DNA of 37,674 nucleotides from DATATV01 sp035551355. Lineage in GTDB: Bacteria > Actinomycetota > Actinomycetes > Mycobacteriales > Pseudonocardiaceae. The notes beneath the pieces were generated by a model. It was not told the origin of the DNA and did no database searches. It saw nothing but the letters and a program-made list of their open reading frames with translations. Positions 1 to 8,568 of this stretch are shown one piece after another (within the stretch, counting starts at the first letter, position 1; each line of letters starts with the position of its first letter). The stretch is from the NCBI GenBank assembly GCA_035551355.1, contig DASZNF010000103.1, forward strand, positions 1 through 37,674, read 5' to 3'. A program made the translations under genes and the position numbers.

Positions 1-972
1 CGGCCGGACGATCCGGCCCTGCTGGGGGCGCTGGTGGGTGCGGAACTGCCGGACGACCCGTGGCCGGAGGTGACCGCCTGGCTGCTGGCGCATTCCGGTG
101 CGGAGCTGGCCGAGCGCGCCGCACTGCTCGGGCTGGCCGCCCGCCCGGTCGCCGAGTTGCCGACGCAGACGCCACCAGAGCCCGGCTCGGGCCGCTCGGT
201 CGGGACGCTACCGACGACGCCCGAACCCGGGCCGGCGCGCTCGGTCGAGGGGCTCCTGGTAGTTGATTTCAGCGCGTTGTGGGCCGGGCCGTTGTGCGCG
301 CACCTGCTCGGGCTGGCCGGGGCGCGGGTGGTGAAAGTCGAGACGCCGCAACGACTTGACGGGGCGCGCCGAGGCGATCGGGGTTTCTACCGGCTGCTGC
401 ATGCCGGGCATCGGTCGGTGGTGCTCGATCCGGCCACTCCCGCGGGCCGGGCGGCGATGGCGAAATTGGTTGACGCGGCGGACATCGTGATCGAGGCGTC
501 TCGTCCCCGTGCGCTGGCCGGGTTCGGGTTGGACGCGGCGGACGCCGTCGCGCGGGGCACGGTCTGGGTGTCGATCACCGCGGACGGGCGGGATTCGCCG
601 CGGGTCGGGTTCGGTGACGATGTCGCGGCTGGGGCCGGGCTGGTCGGCCAGGACGCGGATATGCCGGTGTTCTGTGGCGATGCCATCGCCGATCCGTTGA
701 CCGGGCTGGTCGCCGCGCGGCTCGCGGTGTCTGCGCCCGGCAACGGAACGGGCCGGCTGTTCGATGTGCCGATGTCGGGTGTGGTCGCCGCGACGCTGGA
801 CGGGTCGCCATCGCGACGCGCCCGCCGGGGTGCGGCGGGCTGGGTGCTGGACACCGACGACGGGCCGGTCGCGGTCGCGTCTCCCCGGCGGCGCGAGGTG
901 CCGGGCCGTGCGGCGGATGCCGGAGAACACACCGGCGAGGTGCTCGGCGAACTCCGGATTTCCTTGTCATGA
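1..972 (+). CDS. CaiB/BaiF-type CoA-transferase, 5' truncated
   Basis: The frame is open to the left window edge, so the gene begins outside. The first GTG in the window (base 34) need not be the start. The central part is a typical class III CoA-transferase N-domain: VVDFSALWAGPLCAHLLG, then a V-V-K-V-E segment, then VVLDPATPAGRAAMAKLV and a D-I-V-I-E-A-S strand. Family members move CoA between acyl acids in the cytoplasm; the substrate cannot be read here. Oddly, the residues before this domain (W-L-L-A-H-S-G-A-E-L-A-E-R-A, then L-G-L-A-A-R-P-V-A-E-L) look like the tail of a CaiB small domain, so the domain order seems rearranged or two units are fused. Its stop overlaps the next gene by ATGA, implying coupling to the amidohydrolase. 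Confidence 0.75.
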   Translation, partial: RPDDPALLGALVGAELPDDPWPEVTAWLLAHSGAELAERAALLGLAARPVAELPTQTPPEPGSGRSVGTLPTTPEPGPARSVEGLLVVDFSALWAGPLCAHLLGLAGARVVKVETPQRLDGARRGDRGFYRLLHAGHRSVVLDPATPAGRAAMAKLVDAADIVIEASRPRALAGFGLDAADAVARGTVWVSITADGRDSPRVGFGDDVAAGAGLVGQDADMPVFCGDAIADPLTGLVAARLAVSAPGNGTGRLFDVPMSGVVAATLDGSPSRRARRGAAGWVLDTDDGPVAVASPRRREVPGRAADAGEHTGEVLGELRISLS

Positions 973-2348
973 CGGGAATTCTGATCCGCGACGCGGAGAT
1001 CGACGGCCGCCCCGGGCTCGGCGTGCGCATCACCGACGGAGTGATCACCGAGCTCGGGCACCAGCTGCCCGCGCGGGGCGAAGAGGTGCTGGACGCGGCC
1101 GGCGGGGCGGTGCTGCCCGGGTTGTGTGATCACCACCTGCACCTGCATGCGATAGCGACGGCTGGGCTTTCCGTCCCCTGCGGACCTCCCGCGACCACAA
1201 CGGAACTCGCCGCGAGGCTGGCGAAAGCGCCTGCCGACGCGCACGGCTGGGTGCGCGGGGTCGGCTACCACGACGAGGTGGCCGGGCCGCTCGACGCGAC
1301 CGGGCTCGACCGGCTGCACGCCGGCCGACCGGTCCGAATCCAGCACCGCAGCGGGGCGCTGTGGATCGTCAACACCGCGGGCCTGCGCGCACTGGAGCTG
1401 GCCGCGGCCGATCATCCCGGCATCGAGCGCGGGCCGGACGGCGCACCGACCGGCCGGTTGTGGCGGGCCGACGACTGGCTGCGCACCCGGCTGCCCCGCA
1501 CTCAACCGCCGGACCTGCGGCCGGTCGGCGAACGGCTGGCCCGCCTCGGCATCACGCACGTCACCGACGCCACACCCGATCTGGACGCCGCCGCCCTCTC
1601 CGCCATCGGCGGAGCCATGCACTCCGGCGCGCTCCCCCAGCACGTGCACCTGCTCGGCGCGCCGCTGGGCTGGACGCCGCCTGCGGAGCCGCGGACGCCG
1701 ACAGTGGGGCCGTACAAGATCGTGCTGGCCGACTCCGCGCTCCCCGGACTGGCCGAGCTCGCCGAGCGAATCCAGGCCGGGCACGCGGCGGGCCGGGCGA
1801 TCGCCGCGCACTGCGTGACCCGGGAGGCGCTGCTCCTGCTACTGGCCGCGCTGGACGCGGTGGGCGGCCTCCCCGGCGACCGGATCGAGCACGCCGCGCT
1901 GGTGCCGGTCGAGCTGGTGCCGCGGCTGCGGACGCTGGCCGTGGTGACCCAGCCCGGTTTCCTGGCCCACCGCGGGGACGACTACCTGCGCGATGTCCCG
2001 GCCGAGGACCGACCCGACCTGTATCGGCTTCGATCGCTGATCGAGGGCGGCGTGGCGTGCGGGCTGTCCAGTGACGCGCCCTACGGCCCGGTCGACCCGT
2101 GGACGGTGATCCGCGCGGCCGTCCAACGCCGCACACCGCGGGGCCAGGTGATCGGGGCGGGCGAGGAAATCACCGCGCGGCAGGCACTGTCGGCCTATCT
2201 GGGCGCACCGGACGATCCGGGCGCGGTGCCACGGCGGGTGGTTACCGGTGCGCCCGCTGATCTCGTGCTGCTCAACGCGCCGCTGGCCGAGGCACTCACC
2301 CTCGACAATCCTGTTGCGGCAACGATTATCGCCGGACGGCGGCACTGA
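969..2348 (+). CDS. Amidohydrolase family protein (YtcJ/amidohydrolase-3 type)
   Basis: 459 residues with the metal-dependent hydrolase layout: a small N-terminal beta domain (I-L-I-R-D-A-E-I, G-V-I-T-E-L-G), then AGGAVLPGLCDHHLHLHA with the H-x-H metal ligands, and a C-terminal return to the beta domain (A-P-A-D-L-V-L-L). Further candidate ligand segments are I-A-A-H-C-V near residue 278, R-I-E-H-A-A-L near 305 and L-S-S-D-A-P-Y near 361, which fit the H, H and D ligands of the family. It probably hydrolyses a C-N bond of a small cytoplasmic substrate that is unknown. The start overlaps the CoA-transferase stop by four bases. A large perfect palindrome ends the transcript. Confidence 0.85.
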   Translation: MTGILIRDAEIDGRPGLGVRITDGVITELGHQLPARGEEVLDAAGGAVLPGLCDHHLHLHAIATAGLSVPCGPPATTTELAARLAKAPADAHGWVRGVGYHDEVAGPLDATGLDRLHAGRPVRIQHRSGALWIVNTAGLRALELAAADHPGIERGPDGAPTGRLWRADDWLRTRLPRTQPPDLRPVGERLARLGITHVTDATPDLDAAALSAIGGAMHSGALPQHVHLLGAPLGWTPPAEPRTPTVGPYKIVLADSALPGLAELAERIQAGHAAGRAIAAHCVTREALLLLLAALDAVGGLPGDRIEHAALVPVELVPRLRTLAVVTQPGFLAHRGDDYLRDVPAEDRPDLYRLRSLIEGGVACGLSSDAPYGPVDPWTVIRAAVQRRTPRGQVIGAGEEITARQALSAYLGAPDDPGAVPRRVVTGAPADLVLLNAPLAEALTLDNPVAATIIAGRRH

Positions 2349-2384
2349 CCGCACGAGCGGTAACAGGCGAAGCAGGAACAGGCG

Positions 2385-2422
2385 ACGAGGCCTGGCCCCG
2401 GAATTCCGGGGCCAGGCCTCGT
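2385..2422. terminator. Perfect 38-bp palindrome, bidirectional terminator
   Basis: Arm acgaggcctggccccgg, centre aatt, then the exact complement. It lies between the amidohydrolase stop (2348, plus) and the DUF5709 stop (2426, minus), so it can end both transcripts. There is no U-tract, as is common in high-GC actinobacteria. Confidence 0.8.
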
Positions 2423-2425
2423 GGC

Positions 2426-2680
2426 TCAGTCGGTTTCGGGTTGCTCCTCGGCCAGTTTCTGGTCCAGCGGTTCCCCCTGGCTCTCCTCGAACGATGTGGT
2501 GCCCCACCGGTTGGCCGCGGACCAGTCCTCCGGCGGATCCATGGCCCGCTCCAGCGGATCGGCCTGCAGCTCGTCCTCGTCCAGGTCCTCGGCGCTGCTC
2601 AATGCGGCCGGATCGCTCTCGACCGGGTCCGGCGGACCGCTGTCCTGGGGCGGCGTCCCCGGATCGATACCTTCATCCAT
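2426..2680 (-). CDS. DUF5709 family small acidic protein
   Basis: 84 residues, strongly acidic in the middle (A-E-D-L-D-E-D-E-L-Q). The C-terminal pattern GTTSFEESQGEPLDQKLAEE resembles the actinobacterial DUF5709 signature (G-T-T-x-x-E-x-x-x-G-E-x-L-D-Q-x-L-x-x-E) as I remember it. The preceding D-P-P-E-D segment also fits the family's S-P-P-E turn. I chose the ATG at 2680 because a purine-rich aagaaggga sits upstream; the frame is open further up only as a shadow of the transketolase gene. Function is unknown. It follows the transketolase stop by 40 bp on the same strand, so co-transcription is likely. Confidence 0.75.
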   Translation of the reverse strand: MDEGIDPGTPPQDSGPPDPVESDPAALSSAEDLDEDELQADPLERAMDPPEDWSAANRWGTTSFEESQGEPLDQKLAEEQPETD

Positions 2681-2720
2681 TTGTGGATTTCCCTTCTTAT
2701 TCCACTTGTCCGCCACGGGA

Positions 2721-4571
2721 TCAGACGGCGACCGGCTGCGCGGCCAGCAGATCTCGGGCCGCGCCCGCGATCGCCGACGCGTCGATGCCCGCGACGGCCA
2801 TGAGTTCCCCGGGCTGACCGGAGCGGGGCATGGTGCCCACCGCGAGCTTGCGCACCGGCGGGCGAGCCGGGGCGTCGGCCAGGGCGTCCAGCACCGCGTC
2901 GCCAAGGCCGCCCTCGGGCCAGTGGTCCTCGACCGTCACCACGGCCGCGGTCTCGCTCGCGGCCTGCCGCAGGGTGGCCGCGTCGATCGGTTTGATCGAG
3001 TAGCAGTCGATCACCCTGGCCGTGATGCCCTCCTCGGCCAGCCGGTCGGCCGCCGCGTCGGCCTCGCCCACCGTCATGCCGCAGCCGACCAGGGTGATCT
3101 GGTCGTCCGGGGACGAGCGCAGCACCCGGCTGCCGCCGATCCGGATCACTTCCTCCGGCGCGGTACGCACCGGGGTCGCCCCGCGCAGCGTGCGCAGGTA
3201 GGAAATGCCGGGCTGGTCGGCCATAGCCGCGACCAGCCGCGCCGTCTGGTTGGCATCCGAGGGGTGCAGCACGGTGCTGCCGTGCACCGCGCGCAACGCG
3301 GCCAGATCCTCCAGCGCCATCTGCGACGGACCGTCCGGCCCGACCGCGACCCCCGCGTGCGAGCCGACCAGGCGCAGATCGGCCCGGGACACCGCGGCCA
3401 TCCGCACGAAGTCGTAGGCGCGGGAGAAGAACGCGGCGAAGGTGGACGCGAACGGCACCCAGCCGCGGGCCTGGAAACCGACCGCGGCGGCCACCATCTG
3501 CTGCTCGGCGATGAACATCTCGAAGTACCGCGCGGGGTGGGCCTCGGCGAAGATCCCGCTGTGCGTGGAGTTGGACACCTCGCCGTCCAGCGCCACCACG
3601 TCCCCGCGCCGGGTGCCCAGCGCGGCCAGCGCCTCGCCGTAGGCCTTGCGGGTCGGGACTTCCTCGCCGATCGGCCAGACCGGCTCGGCCGCGAATCCCG
3701 TCTCGAACCGTTGGGGCGCAACGGTCTTCTCCGGCGTGGCCACCCGCACGGTCAATTCCCGAACGCCGCCGAGTTCGGCGATGGCCTCGTCCGGATCCGG
3801 CAATGGCTTGCCGTGTTTGCCTTCCTGGTTCTCCACCGCCCGCACGCCCTTGCCCTTGAGGGTCCGTGCGAAGATCACCGTCGGCCGGTCGGGCACGCCC
3901 TCGGCCTCGGTGTAGGCCGACTCGATGGCGGCCGGGTCGTGGCCGTCCACGGCGATGGCGTGCCAGCCGAAGGCCCGCGCCCGGTCGACGTAGCGGTCGA
4001 TGTCCCAACCGGACATGGTCTGCCGGGTCTGGCCCAGCCGGTTGACGTCCACCACGACGGTGAGGTTGTCCAGTTCGGCGTAGGCGGCGTGCTCGAAGGC
4101 CTCCCAGACCGAGCCTTCGGCCATTTCCGAGTCGCCGCACAGCACCCACACCCGGTAGGGCAGCCGGTCCAGTCGCTTACCGGCCAGCGCGATGCCCACG
4201 CCGATGGGCAGCCCCTGGCCCAGCGAGCCGGTGGCCACGTCCGTGGGCGGGATGCGGGGCGTCGGGTGGCCCTCCAGCCGGCTGTCGAACCGCCGGTAGG
4301 TGAGCAGTTCCGCATCGGAGATCGCCCCGGCCGCCTTCAACATCGCGTAGTACAGCGGGGAAGCGTGTCCCTTGGAGAAGATCAGGTGATCGTTGCCGGG
4401 TTCGTCCGGCGCCGCGTAGTCCAGTCGCAGATGTCCGTCCAGCAACACAGACATCAGGTCGGCGGCGGACATCGACGACGTGGGGTGCCCGGATCCGGCC
4501 TCGGTGCTGCTGCGGACCGAGTCGATCCGCAGCTGCTGGCCGAGTTCCCGACGAAATTCGTTGTCCGGCAA
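2721..4571 (-). CDS. tkt: Transketolase, single-chain animal-like type
   Basis: 616 residues from the TTG at 4571, chosen because gggaggg lies about six bases before it. An ATG at 4595 has no such site. Transketolase transfers two-carbon ketol units in the pentose phosphate pathway using thiamine diphosphate. Visible motifs are A-G-S-G-H-P-T-S-S, F-S-K-G-H-A-S-P, TDVATGSLGQGLPIGVG, the cofactor motif CGDSEMAEGS followed by D-V-N-R-L-G-Q, then the pyrimidine domain (D-G-E-V-S-N-S-T near the middle) and a C-terminal domain beginning I-T-L-V-G-C-G-M-T. The order resembles animal transketolase rather than the E. coli enzyme. The diphosphate motif reads G-D-S instead of the usual G-D-G. It sits beside small acidic proteins and a stress-type sigma factor, so it may be a second, stress-linked paralogue (inference). 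Confidence 0.9.
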   Translation of the reverse strand: MPDNEFRRELGQQLRIDSVRSSTEAGSGHPTSSMSAADLMSVLLDGHLRLDYAAPDEPGNDHLIFSKGHASPLYYAMLKAAGAISDAELLTYRRFDSRLEGHPTPRIPPTDVATGSLGQGLPIGVGIALAGKRLDRLPYRVWVLCGDSEMAEGSVWEAFEHAAYAELDNLTVVVDVNRLGQTRQTMSGWDIDRYVDRARAFGWHAIAVDGHDPAAIESAYTEAEGVPDRPTVIFARTLKGKGVRAVENQEGKHGKPLPDPDEAIAELGGVRELTVRVATPEKTVAPQRFETGFAAEPVWPIGEEVPTRKAYGEALAALGTRRGDVVALDGEVSNSTHSGIFAEAHPARYFEMFIAEQQMVAAAVGFQARGWVPFASTFAAFFSRAYDFVRMAAVSRADLRLVGSHAGVAVGPDGPSQMALEDLAALRAVHGSTVLHPSDANQTARLVAAMADQPGISYLRTLRGATPVRTAPEEVIRIGGSRVLRSSPDDQITLVGCGMTVGEADAAADRLAEEGITARVIDCYSIKPIDAATLRQAASETAAVVTVEDHWPEGGLGDAVLDALADAPARPPVRKLAVGTMPRSGQPGELMAVAGIDASAIAGAARDLLAAQPVAV

Positions 4572-4652
4572 GGTGGTTCCCTCCCATCCGCGCATGCTGT
4601 GTACGGAGATCGGGTACCCGAGGTCGGCACCGGAAAACGGAGGGAGACCGGC

Positions 4653-4835
4653 ATGACCGACCCGATTGTTCCCGAAGCCGACGCGGCCGAGCAGCGGAAA
4701 TCGGTGTTGTCCACCGTGGATGACGCGACCGAGGGTCGCGAGGTCGCGGTGGCGGACGAGGCCAGCGAGGCGGACGCGGCCGAACAGCAGGCCGAGATCG
4801 CCGATGACGACGAACTGGACCACTGGGACGGCTGA
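4653..4835 (+). CDS. Small acidic protein with repeated EADAAEQ motif
   Basis: 60 residues, net strongly negative, no membrane segment or cysteine. The heptapeptide E-A-D-A-A-E-Q occurs twice (about residues 8-14 and 39-45), and the chain ends D-D-D-E-L-D-H-W-D-G. I recall similar short actinobacterial proteins with repeated P/E-A-D-A-A-E-Q blocks; none has a firm function known to me. A clear ggaggga precedes the ATG. It is divergent from the transketolase with about 80 bp between the starts. Probably soluble and intrinsically disordered. Confidence 0.7.
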   Translation: MTDPIVPEADAAEQRKSVLSTVDDATEGREVAVADEASEADAAEQQAEIADDDELDHWDG

Positions 4836-5073
4836 CCGCGCGCGCAAGCCGACGACCACGCCGGTTGCCAGGTTCGCGGGACGTCCGTACGGTGAAAGCG
4901 GCGGTTGATATACACAGCCGTCCGATGGGCCAAGTGCCGTCGAGCGCGGCCCTCCCTCAATGCCACCGAGCCGGTCAGGCCTTGGCATTCACCGTCTCGG
5001 AGCGAGACGCGGCGACCGTGACCACGACTTCTCGTCGCCCGGCGCTCCGGTGCTCCGGAAGGGAAGCCATGTG

Positions 5074-5901
5074 ATGTCTTCCGCACTTGCCACCAAGGAA
5101 CGGCCCGAGCTCCACGCCGGGCGACACGACCACGACCAGTACCAGGACCTCGCGCCGTTGTTCGAGGCCCTGGACGACCGCGACGTGCCGCGACCACGCC
5201 GGGAGCGGGCGCGCGAGGAGCTGATCACCGGGTATCTGCCGGTGGCCCAGCACATCGCGCGCCGCTACCGGGCCAAGGGAAAGCCCCTCGATGACCTGGA
5301 GCAGGTCGCCACGGTCGGCCTGATCCACGCGATCGACCGGTTCGATCCCGGCCGGGGCGCGGATTTCCTGTCCTTCGCCGTGCCCACCATCACCGGTGAG
5401 GTGCGCAAGCACTTCCGGGACACCGGCTGGGCGGTCCGGGTGCCGCGCCGGCTGCAGGAGTCCTGCCAGACCATCAACAAGGCGGTCGCCGAACTGGGCC
5501 ACGAACTTCAGCGGGCGCCCCGGCCAAGTGAGATCGCCCGGCACCTCGGCTGCCCGCTGGAGGAGGTGCTGGAGGGTCTGGCCGTAGCCAACGCGTACAA
5601 CGCCGATCCGTTACCCAGCGACCAGGGCGGCGAGCAGACCAGCGCGATCCACTACCAGTTCGGCGCCGAGGATCACGGTCTGATCGACGTGGAGGACCAG
5701 GCCACCCTGTATCCGGCGCTGCGCGAACTGCCGGAGCGGGTGCGCACGATCGTGCTGCTGCGCTTCTTCCACAACATGACGCAGAGTCAGATCGCCCGCC
5801 GGATGGGCATTTCCCAGATGCACGTCTCGCGCCTGCTCACCCAGTCCTTCCACCAGTTGAGGGACACCCTCAGCGGTGACGGACTGCCGAACGCGAGCTG
5901 A
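5074..5901 (+). CDS. SigB/SigF/SigG-family RNA polymerase sigma factor
   Basis: 275 residues. Region 2 is clear: L-I-T-G-Y-L-P-V-A-Q-H-I-A, then DDLEQVATVGLIHAIDRFDP and FLSFAVPTITGEVRKHFRDT. Region 3 holds W-A-V-R-V-P-R-R-L-Q-E. Region 4 ends with LRFFHNMTQSQIARRMGISQ followed by M-H-V-S-R-L-L. This is a group 3 alternative sigma factor of the kind used for general stress or sporulation-like development. ATG 5074 follows an adjacent GTG at 5071; gaaggga sits upstream and serves either. No anti-sigma or anti-anti-sigma gene is adjacent. The 238 bp ahead of it contain no gene and no clear SigF-type promoter that I can see. Confidence 0.9.
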   Translation: MSSALATKERPELHAGRHDHDQYQDLAPLFEALDDRDVPRPRRERAREELITGYLPVAQHIARRYRAKGKPLDDLEQVATVGLIHAIDRFDPGRGADFLSFAVPTITGEVRKHFRDTGWAVRVPRRLQESCQTINKAVAELGHELQRAPRPSEIARHLGCPLEEVLEGLAVANAYNADPLPSDQGGEQTSAIHYQFGAEDHGLIDVEDQATLYPALRELPERVRTIVLLRFFHNMTQSQIARRMGISQMHVSRLLTQSFHQLRDTLSGDGLPNAS

Positions 5902-5939
5902 CTGCACGATGAACTCCCCCTTCGCGGCCCACCGAGGGC

Positions 5940-6099
5940 ATGCGGCAGCGCGGGGTTCCCGACCGGGTGGCGTCGCCGGCCGCACAGGCCGGGATGGCCA
6001 CGTTCGGTCATGCGACGCTGGAGTGGCTGGCGTCCGCCGGGCGAACTGGACCCGGTGCTGGTGGCGGCGTTCGACGACCTGTCGGCGCTGTCCGGTTGA
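5940..6099 (+). pseudogene. Short unknown gene with a one-base frameshift
   Basis: Starting at ATG 5940 the frame reads MRQRGVPDRVASPAAQ and continues to H-A-T-L-E-W-L-A-S-A. Near 6036 a GGG run appears to carry one extra G. The other frame then continues with G-E-L-D-P-V-L-V-A-A-F-D-D-L-S-A-L-S-G to TGA at 6097-6099, with strong G/C third-position bias. Removing one G gives a continuous product of about 52 residues. It could be a decayed gene, a sequencing error, or antisense noise over the MFS C-terminus, which overlaps it on the other strand. I do not recognise the family. Confidence 0.35.
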
Positions 6100-7333
6100 G
6101 CAGCGCCAGCAGCGCGGCCACCACACACAGCGCACCGGCGCCCAGCCACACCGGGGTGTAGGAACCGGACACGTCGCGGGCCACCCCGCCCAGGAACGCG
6201 ACCAGGCCCGCGCCGAGTTGGTGCGCGGCGTTCACCCAGCCGAACACGATCGGGCTGTCCGCGCCGTAGAACCGTTGGCACAGCGCGATTGTCGGCGGCA
6301 CGGTGGCCACGTCGAGCAGACCGAAGCAGACCACGAAGGCGACCAGCGACGGGTCGACCGAGGGCCCGAGCAGCACCGGCAACAGGATCAGCGACCCGCC
6401 GCGCAGCGCGAAGTACCCGGCCAGCAGCCACCACGCGCCGGCCCGGTCGGTCAGCCAGCCCGAGGCCAGCGTGCCCACCACGTTGCCCGCCCCGACCATG
6501 GTCAGCAGCGACGCGGCGACCGTGGCCGACATGCCGTGATCCGTTGCGGCGGGGACGAAATCGGTCCACATGACACCGTTGGTGGACGCGCCGCAGATCG
6601 CGAACATCCCGGCCAGCACCCAGAACGGCTTGGTGCGGGCGGCATGGCACAAGACCCGGACCGCCCGCGATGCCGCGTGTGGCCGGGCGGGCGGTTTGGG
6701 CGTGAATTCCGTTGCGCCGTAAGCAGTCCGGCCCAGATCGGCCGGGTGGTCGCGGAGGATCAGCCAGGCGATCGGCAGCACCAGGAGCGCGGCCGCCGCG
6801 AGCAGCAGCATCGCCGCCCGCCAGTGGTAGGCGGTGATGATCTGCGAGAGCACCGGCAGAAAGACGAACTGGCCGACGACACTGGCCGCGGTGAGGATTC
6901 CGATCACCAGGCCGCGCCTGCGCATGAACCAGCGGCCGGCGATGATCGCCGCGAACGCCATGGCCAGGCTGCCGCAGCCGAGCCCGACCAGCACGCCCCA
7001 CAACACGGTGAGCTGCCAGGCCGAGGTCATCACAGTGGTCAGCGCCGCGCCGACGGCCAGCACGGCCAGCGCCGCCGCGACCACCCGGCGCACACCGAAC
7101 CGGTCCATCCAGGCCGCCGCGAACGGCGCGGTCACCCCGTTGAGCACCATGTTCACCGAGGCCGCCAGCCCGATCGAGCCGCGTGACCAGCCGAATTCGG
7201 CGGTCAGCGGGTCGACCAGCAGCCCCGCCATGGTGGAGAACGCGCCGGCCGCCACGATGGCCAGCCCGGCCGCGCCGACCACCCACCACACCCGCTGTCC
7301 ACTGTGGACCGTTTGGGCGCCGCTGTGTGCCAT
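6008..7333 (-). CDS. Major facilitator superfamily transporter
   Basis: 441 residues with about twelve hydrophobic segments. MFS features include the loop-2/3 motif W-M-D-R-F-G-V-R-R and the repeated version G-W-L-T-D-R-A-G-A-W-W in the second half. It is expected in the cytoplasmic membrane as a proton-driven exporter or monocarboxylate-type carrier; the substrate is unknown. ATG 7333 is preferred because the conserved first helix (V-W-W-V-V-G-A-A-G-L) starts soon after. No strong ribosome site is visible. The last about 28 residues after the final helix are low-complexity and overlap a putative small gene on the other strand, so the true end could be shorter. It is divergent from a GlxA-type regulator, its probable controller. 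Confidence 0.85.
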   Translation of the reverse strand: MAHSGAQTVHSGQRVWWVVGAAGLAIVAAGAFSTMAGLLVDPLTAEFGWSRGSIGLAASVNMVLNGVTAPFAAAWMDRFGVRRVVAAALAVLAVGAALTTVMTSAWQLTVLWGVLVGLGCGSLAMAFAAIIAGRWFMRRRGLVIGILTAASVVGQFVFLPVLSQIITAYHWRAAMLLLAAAALLVLPIAWLILRDHPADLGRTAYGATEFTPKPPARPHAASRAVRVLCHAARTKPFWVLAGMFAICGASTNGVMWTDFVPAATDHGMSATVAASLLTMVGAGNVVGTLASGWLTDRAGAWWLLAGYFALRGGSLILLPVLLGPSVDPSLVAFVVCFGLLDVATVPPTIALCQRFYGADSPIVFGWVNAAHQLGAGLVAFLGGVARDVSGSYTPVWLGAGALCVVAALLALLNRTAPTGRRTPPPAPGPVRPADASHSSVA

Positions 7334-7377
7334 GCCAACCAGGGTGGGCCGGGTCGCGGCCTGCGCACGAGATGTCC

Positions 7378-7387
7378 GATGGCCATC
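7378..7387. promoter_or_regulatory. Palindrome between MFS and GlxA-type genes
   Basis: gatggccatc is a perfect 10-bp palindrome in the short divergent intergenic region (7334-7405). A related tggccat recurs at 7401-7407. It is a candidate operator for the neighbouring regulator, but very close to (or inside) its alternative start region, so the call is weak. Confidence 0.3.
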
Positions 7388-7405
7388 ATGTGCAACGATC
7401 TGGCC

Positions 7406-8386
7406 ATGCGTGCGTTCGCGGGCGATGGGCGGCACCGGGTGGCGGTGCTGGTGCGGGATGGCGTGCTGCCGATGGAACTCGGGCTGGTGCACCAGATCTT
7501 CGGGCAGGCGCGCTCGGCCCGGGGCCAATCGCTGTACGAGGTGGTCTCCTGCGGGCTCGCCCCGGGGGCCATCCGGACCGACGCCGACTTCGCGATCGTG
7601 GTCGACGCGGGCGCCGGCGCCCTGGCCGAGGCGGACACGGTGATCGTGCCCGCCTCGCACGAATCCGACGAGAGCGCCGCGCCGCTGCCGGACGAGCTGG
7701 AGCGCGCGCTGGGCCGGGTGCGCCCGAAGGCGCGGATCGCCTCCATCTGCACCGGCGCGTTCGTACTGGCCGCCGCGGGCATCCTGGACGGCCGCCGGGC
7801 CACCACGCACTGGCTGTCGGCCGAGCGGTTCCGCCGCCGGTTCCCGGCCGTCGAGCTCGATCCCGATGTGCTGTACGTGGACGAGGGGCGGGTGCTGACC
7901 TCGGCCGGGGAGGCCTCGGGCATCGATCTGTGCCTGCACATCGTGCGCCAGGACCACGGCGTCGCGGTCGCCAACGACGTGGCCCGCCGCACCGTGGTGT
8001 CGCCGCACCGGGAGGGCGGCCAGGCCCAGTTCATCGCCCACCCGGTGCCCGCACCGCAGCTGTCCTCGACCACCGGCCCGACCCGGGTGTGGATTCTGGA
8101 GAACCTGGAGAAGAAGCTCGCGCTGACCGAGCTGGCCGAGCACGCCTCGGTCAGCATCCGCACGTTCAACCGGAAGTTCCGCGAGGAGGTCGGGCTGACT
8201 CCGGTGGAATGGATCACCCAGCAACGCATCGCGCGGGCCCGCAGGCTGCTCGAGGAATCCGATCTCACCGTGGAACAGATCGCCACCCGCACCGGGTACC
8301 ACTCCTCGGCCGGCCTGCGCCAGCACTTCGTCCGCGCGGTCGGCCTGTCCCCCGGCGCCTACCGCACCGCCTTCCGCGCGCCCTGA
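7406..8386 (+). CDS. GlxA-type transcriptional regulator (DJ-1/PfpI + AraC HTH)
   Basis: 326 residues from ATG 7406; in-frame ATGs at 7379 and 7388 are alternatives. Residues about 10-175 form a DJ-1/PfpI-like domain, with I-A-S-I-C-T-G-A-F-V-L-A-A-A-G at the nucleophile-elbow position. The C-terminal about 100 residues form an AraC/XylS double helix-turn-helix: L-A-E-H-A-S-V-S-I-R-T-F-N-R-K-F, then VEQIATRTGYHSSAGLRQHF and L-S-P-G-A-Y-R. Such proteins are cytoplasmic DNA-binding regulators, often of a divergent transporter or catabolic gene; here that is the MFS gene 72 bp away. The ligand is unknown. No clear ribosome site is visible, so translation may be leaderless. Confidence 0.88.
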   Translation: MRAFAGDGRHRVAVLVRDGVLPMELGLVHQIFGQARSARGQSLYEVVSCGLAPGAIRTDADFAIVVDAGAGALAEADTVIVPASHESDESAAPLPDELERALGRVRPKARIASICTGAFVLAAAGILDGRRATTHWLSAERFRRRFPAVELDPDVLYVDEGRVLTSAGEASGIDLCLHIVRQDHGVAVANDVARRTVVSPHREGGQAQFIAHPVPAPQLSSTTGPTRVWILENLEKKLALTELAEHASVSIRTFNRKFREEVGLTPVEWITQQRIARARRLLEESDLTVEQIATRTGYHSSAGLRQHFVRAVGLSPGAYRTAFRAP

Positions 8387-8568
8387 GCGCGGTCACAACC
8401 GGCCGCGTCCTGCGCATTGCGCCCGCTCGCCCGACGCTCACCGGCCGGAAAGCGGGAACGCCCTGCCCCCGACGAGTCGGGCCGGCGGGCGTCATCCAGA
8501 CGTCACCGAAACGCCACCGTCCGCCGACACAGTGGCCGCCGTCATCGATGATCGCCGAAAGGAGAACC

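Noticed and set aside
2599..4149. A 516-codon open frame on the minus strand within the transketolase region
   Set aside because: Arg/Gly-rich out-of-frame translation; the transketolase frame has all family motifs and the proper codon bias.
2421..4652. Long plus-strand open frame ahead of the small acidic protein
   Set aside because: It is the antisense of transketolase (His/Arg/Gly-rich). Only the last 60 codons, after a proper ribosome site, look real.
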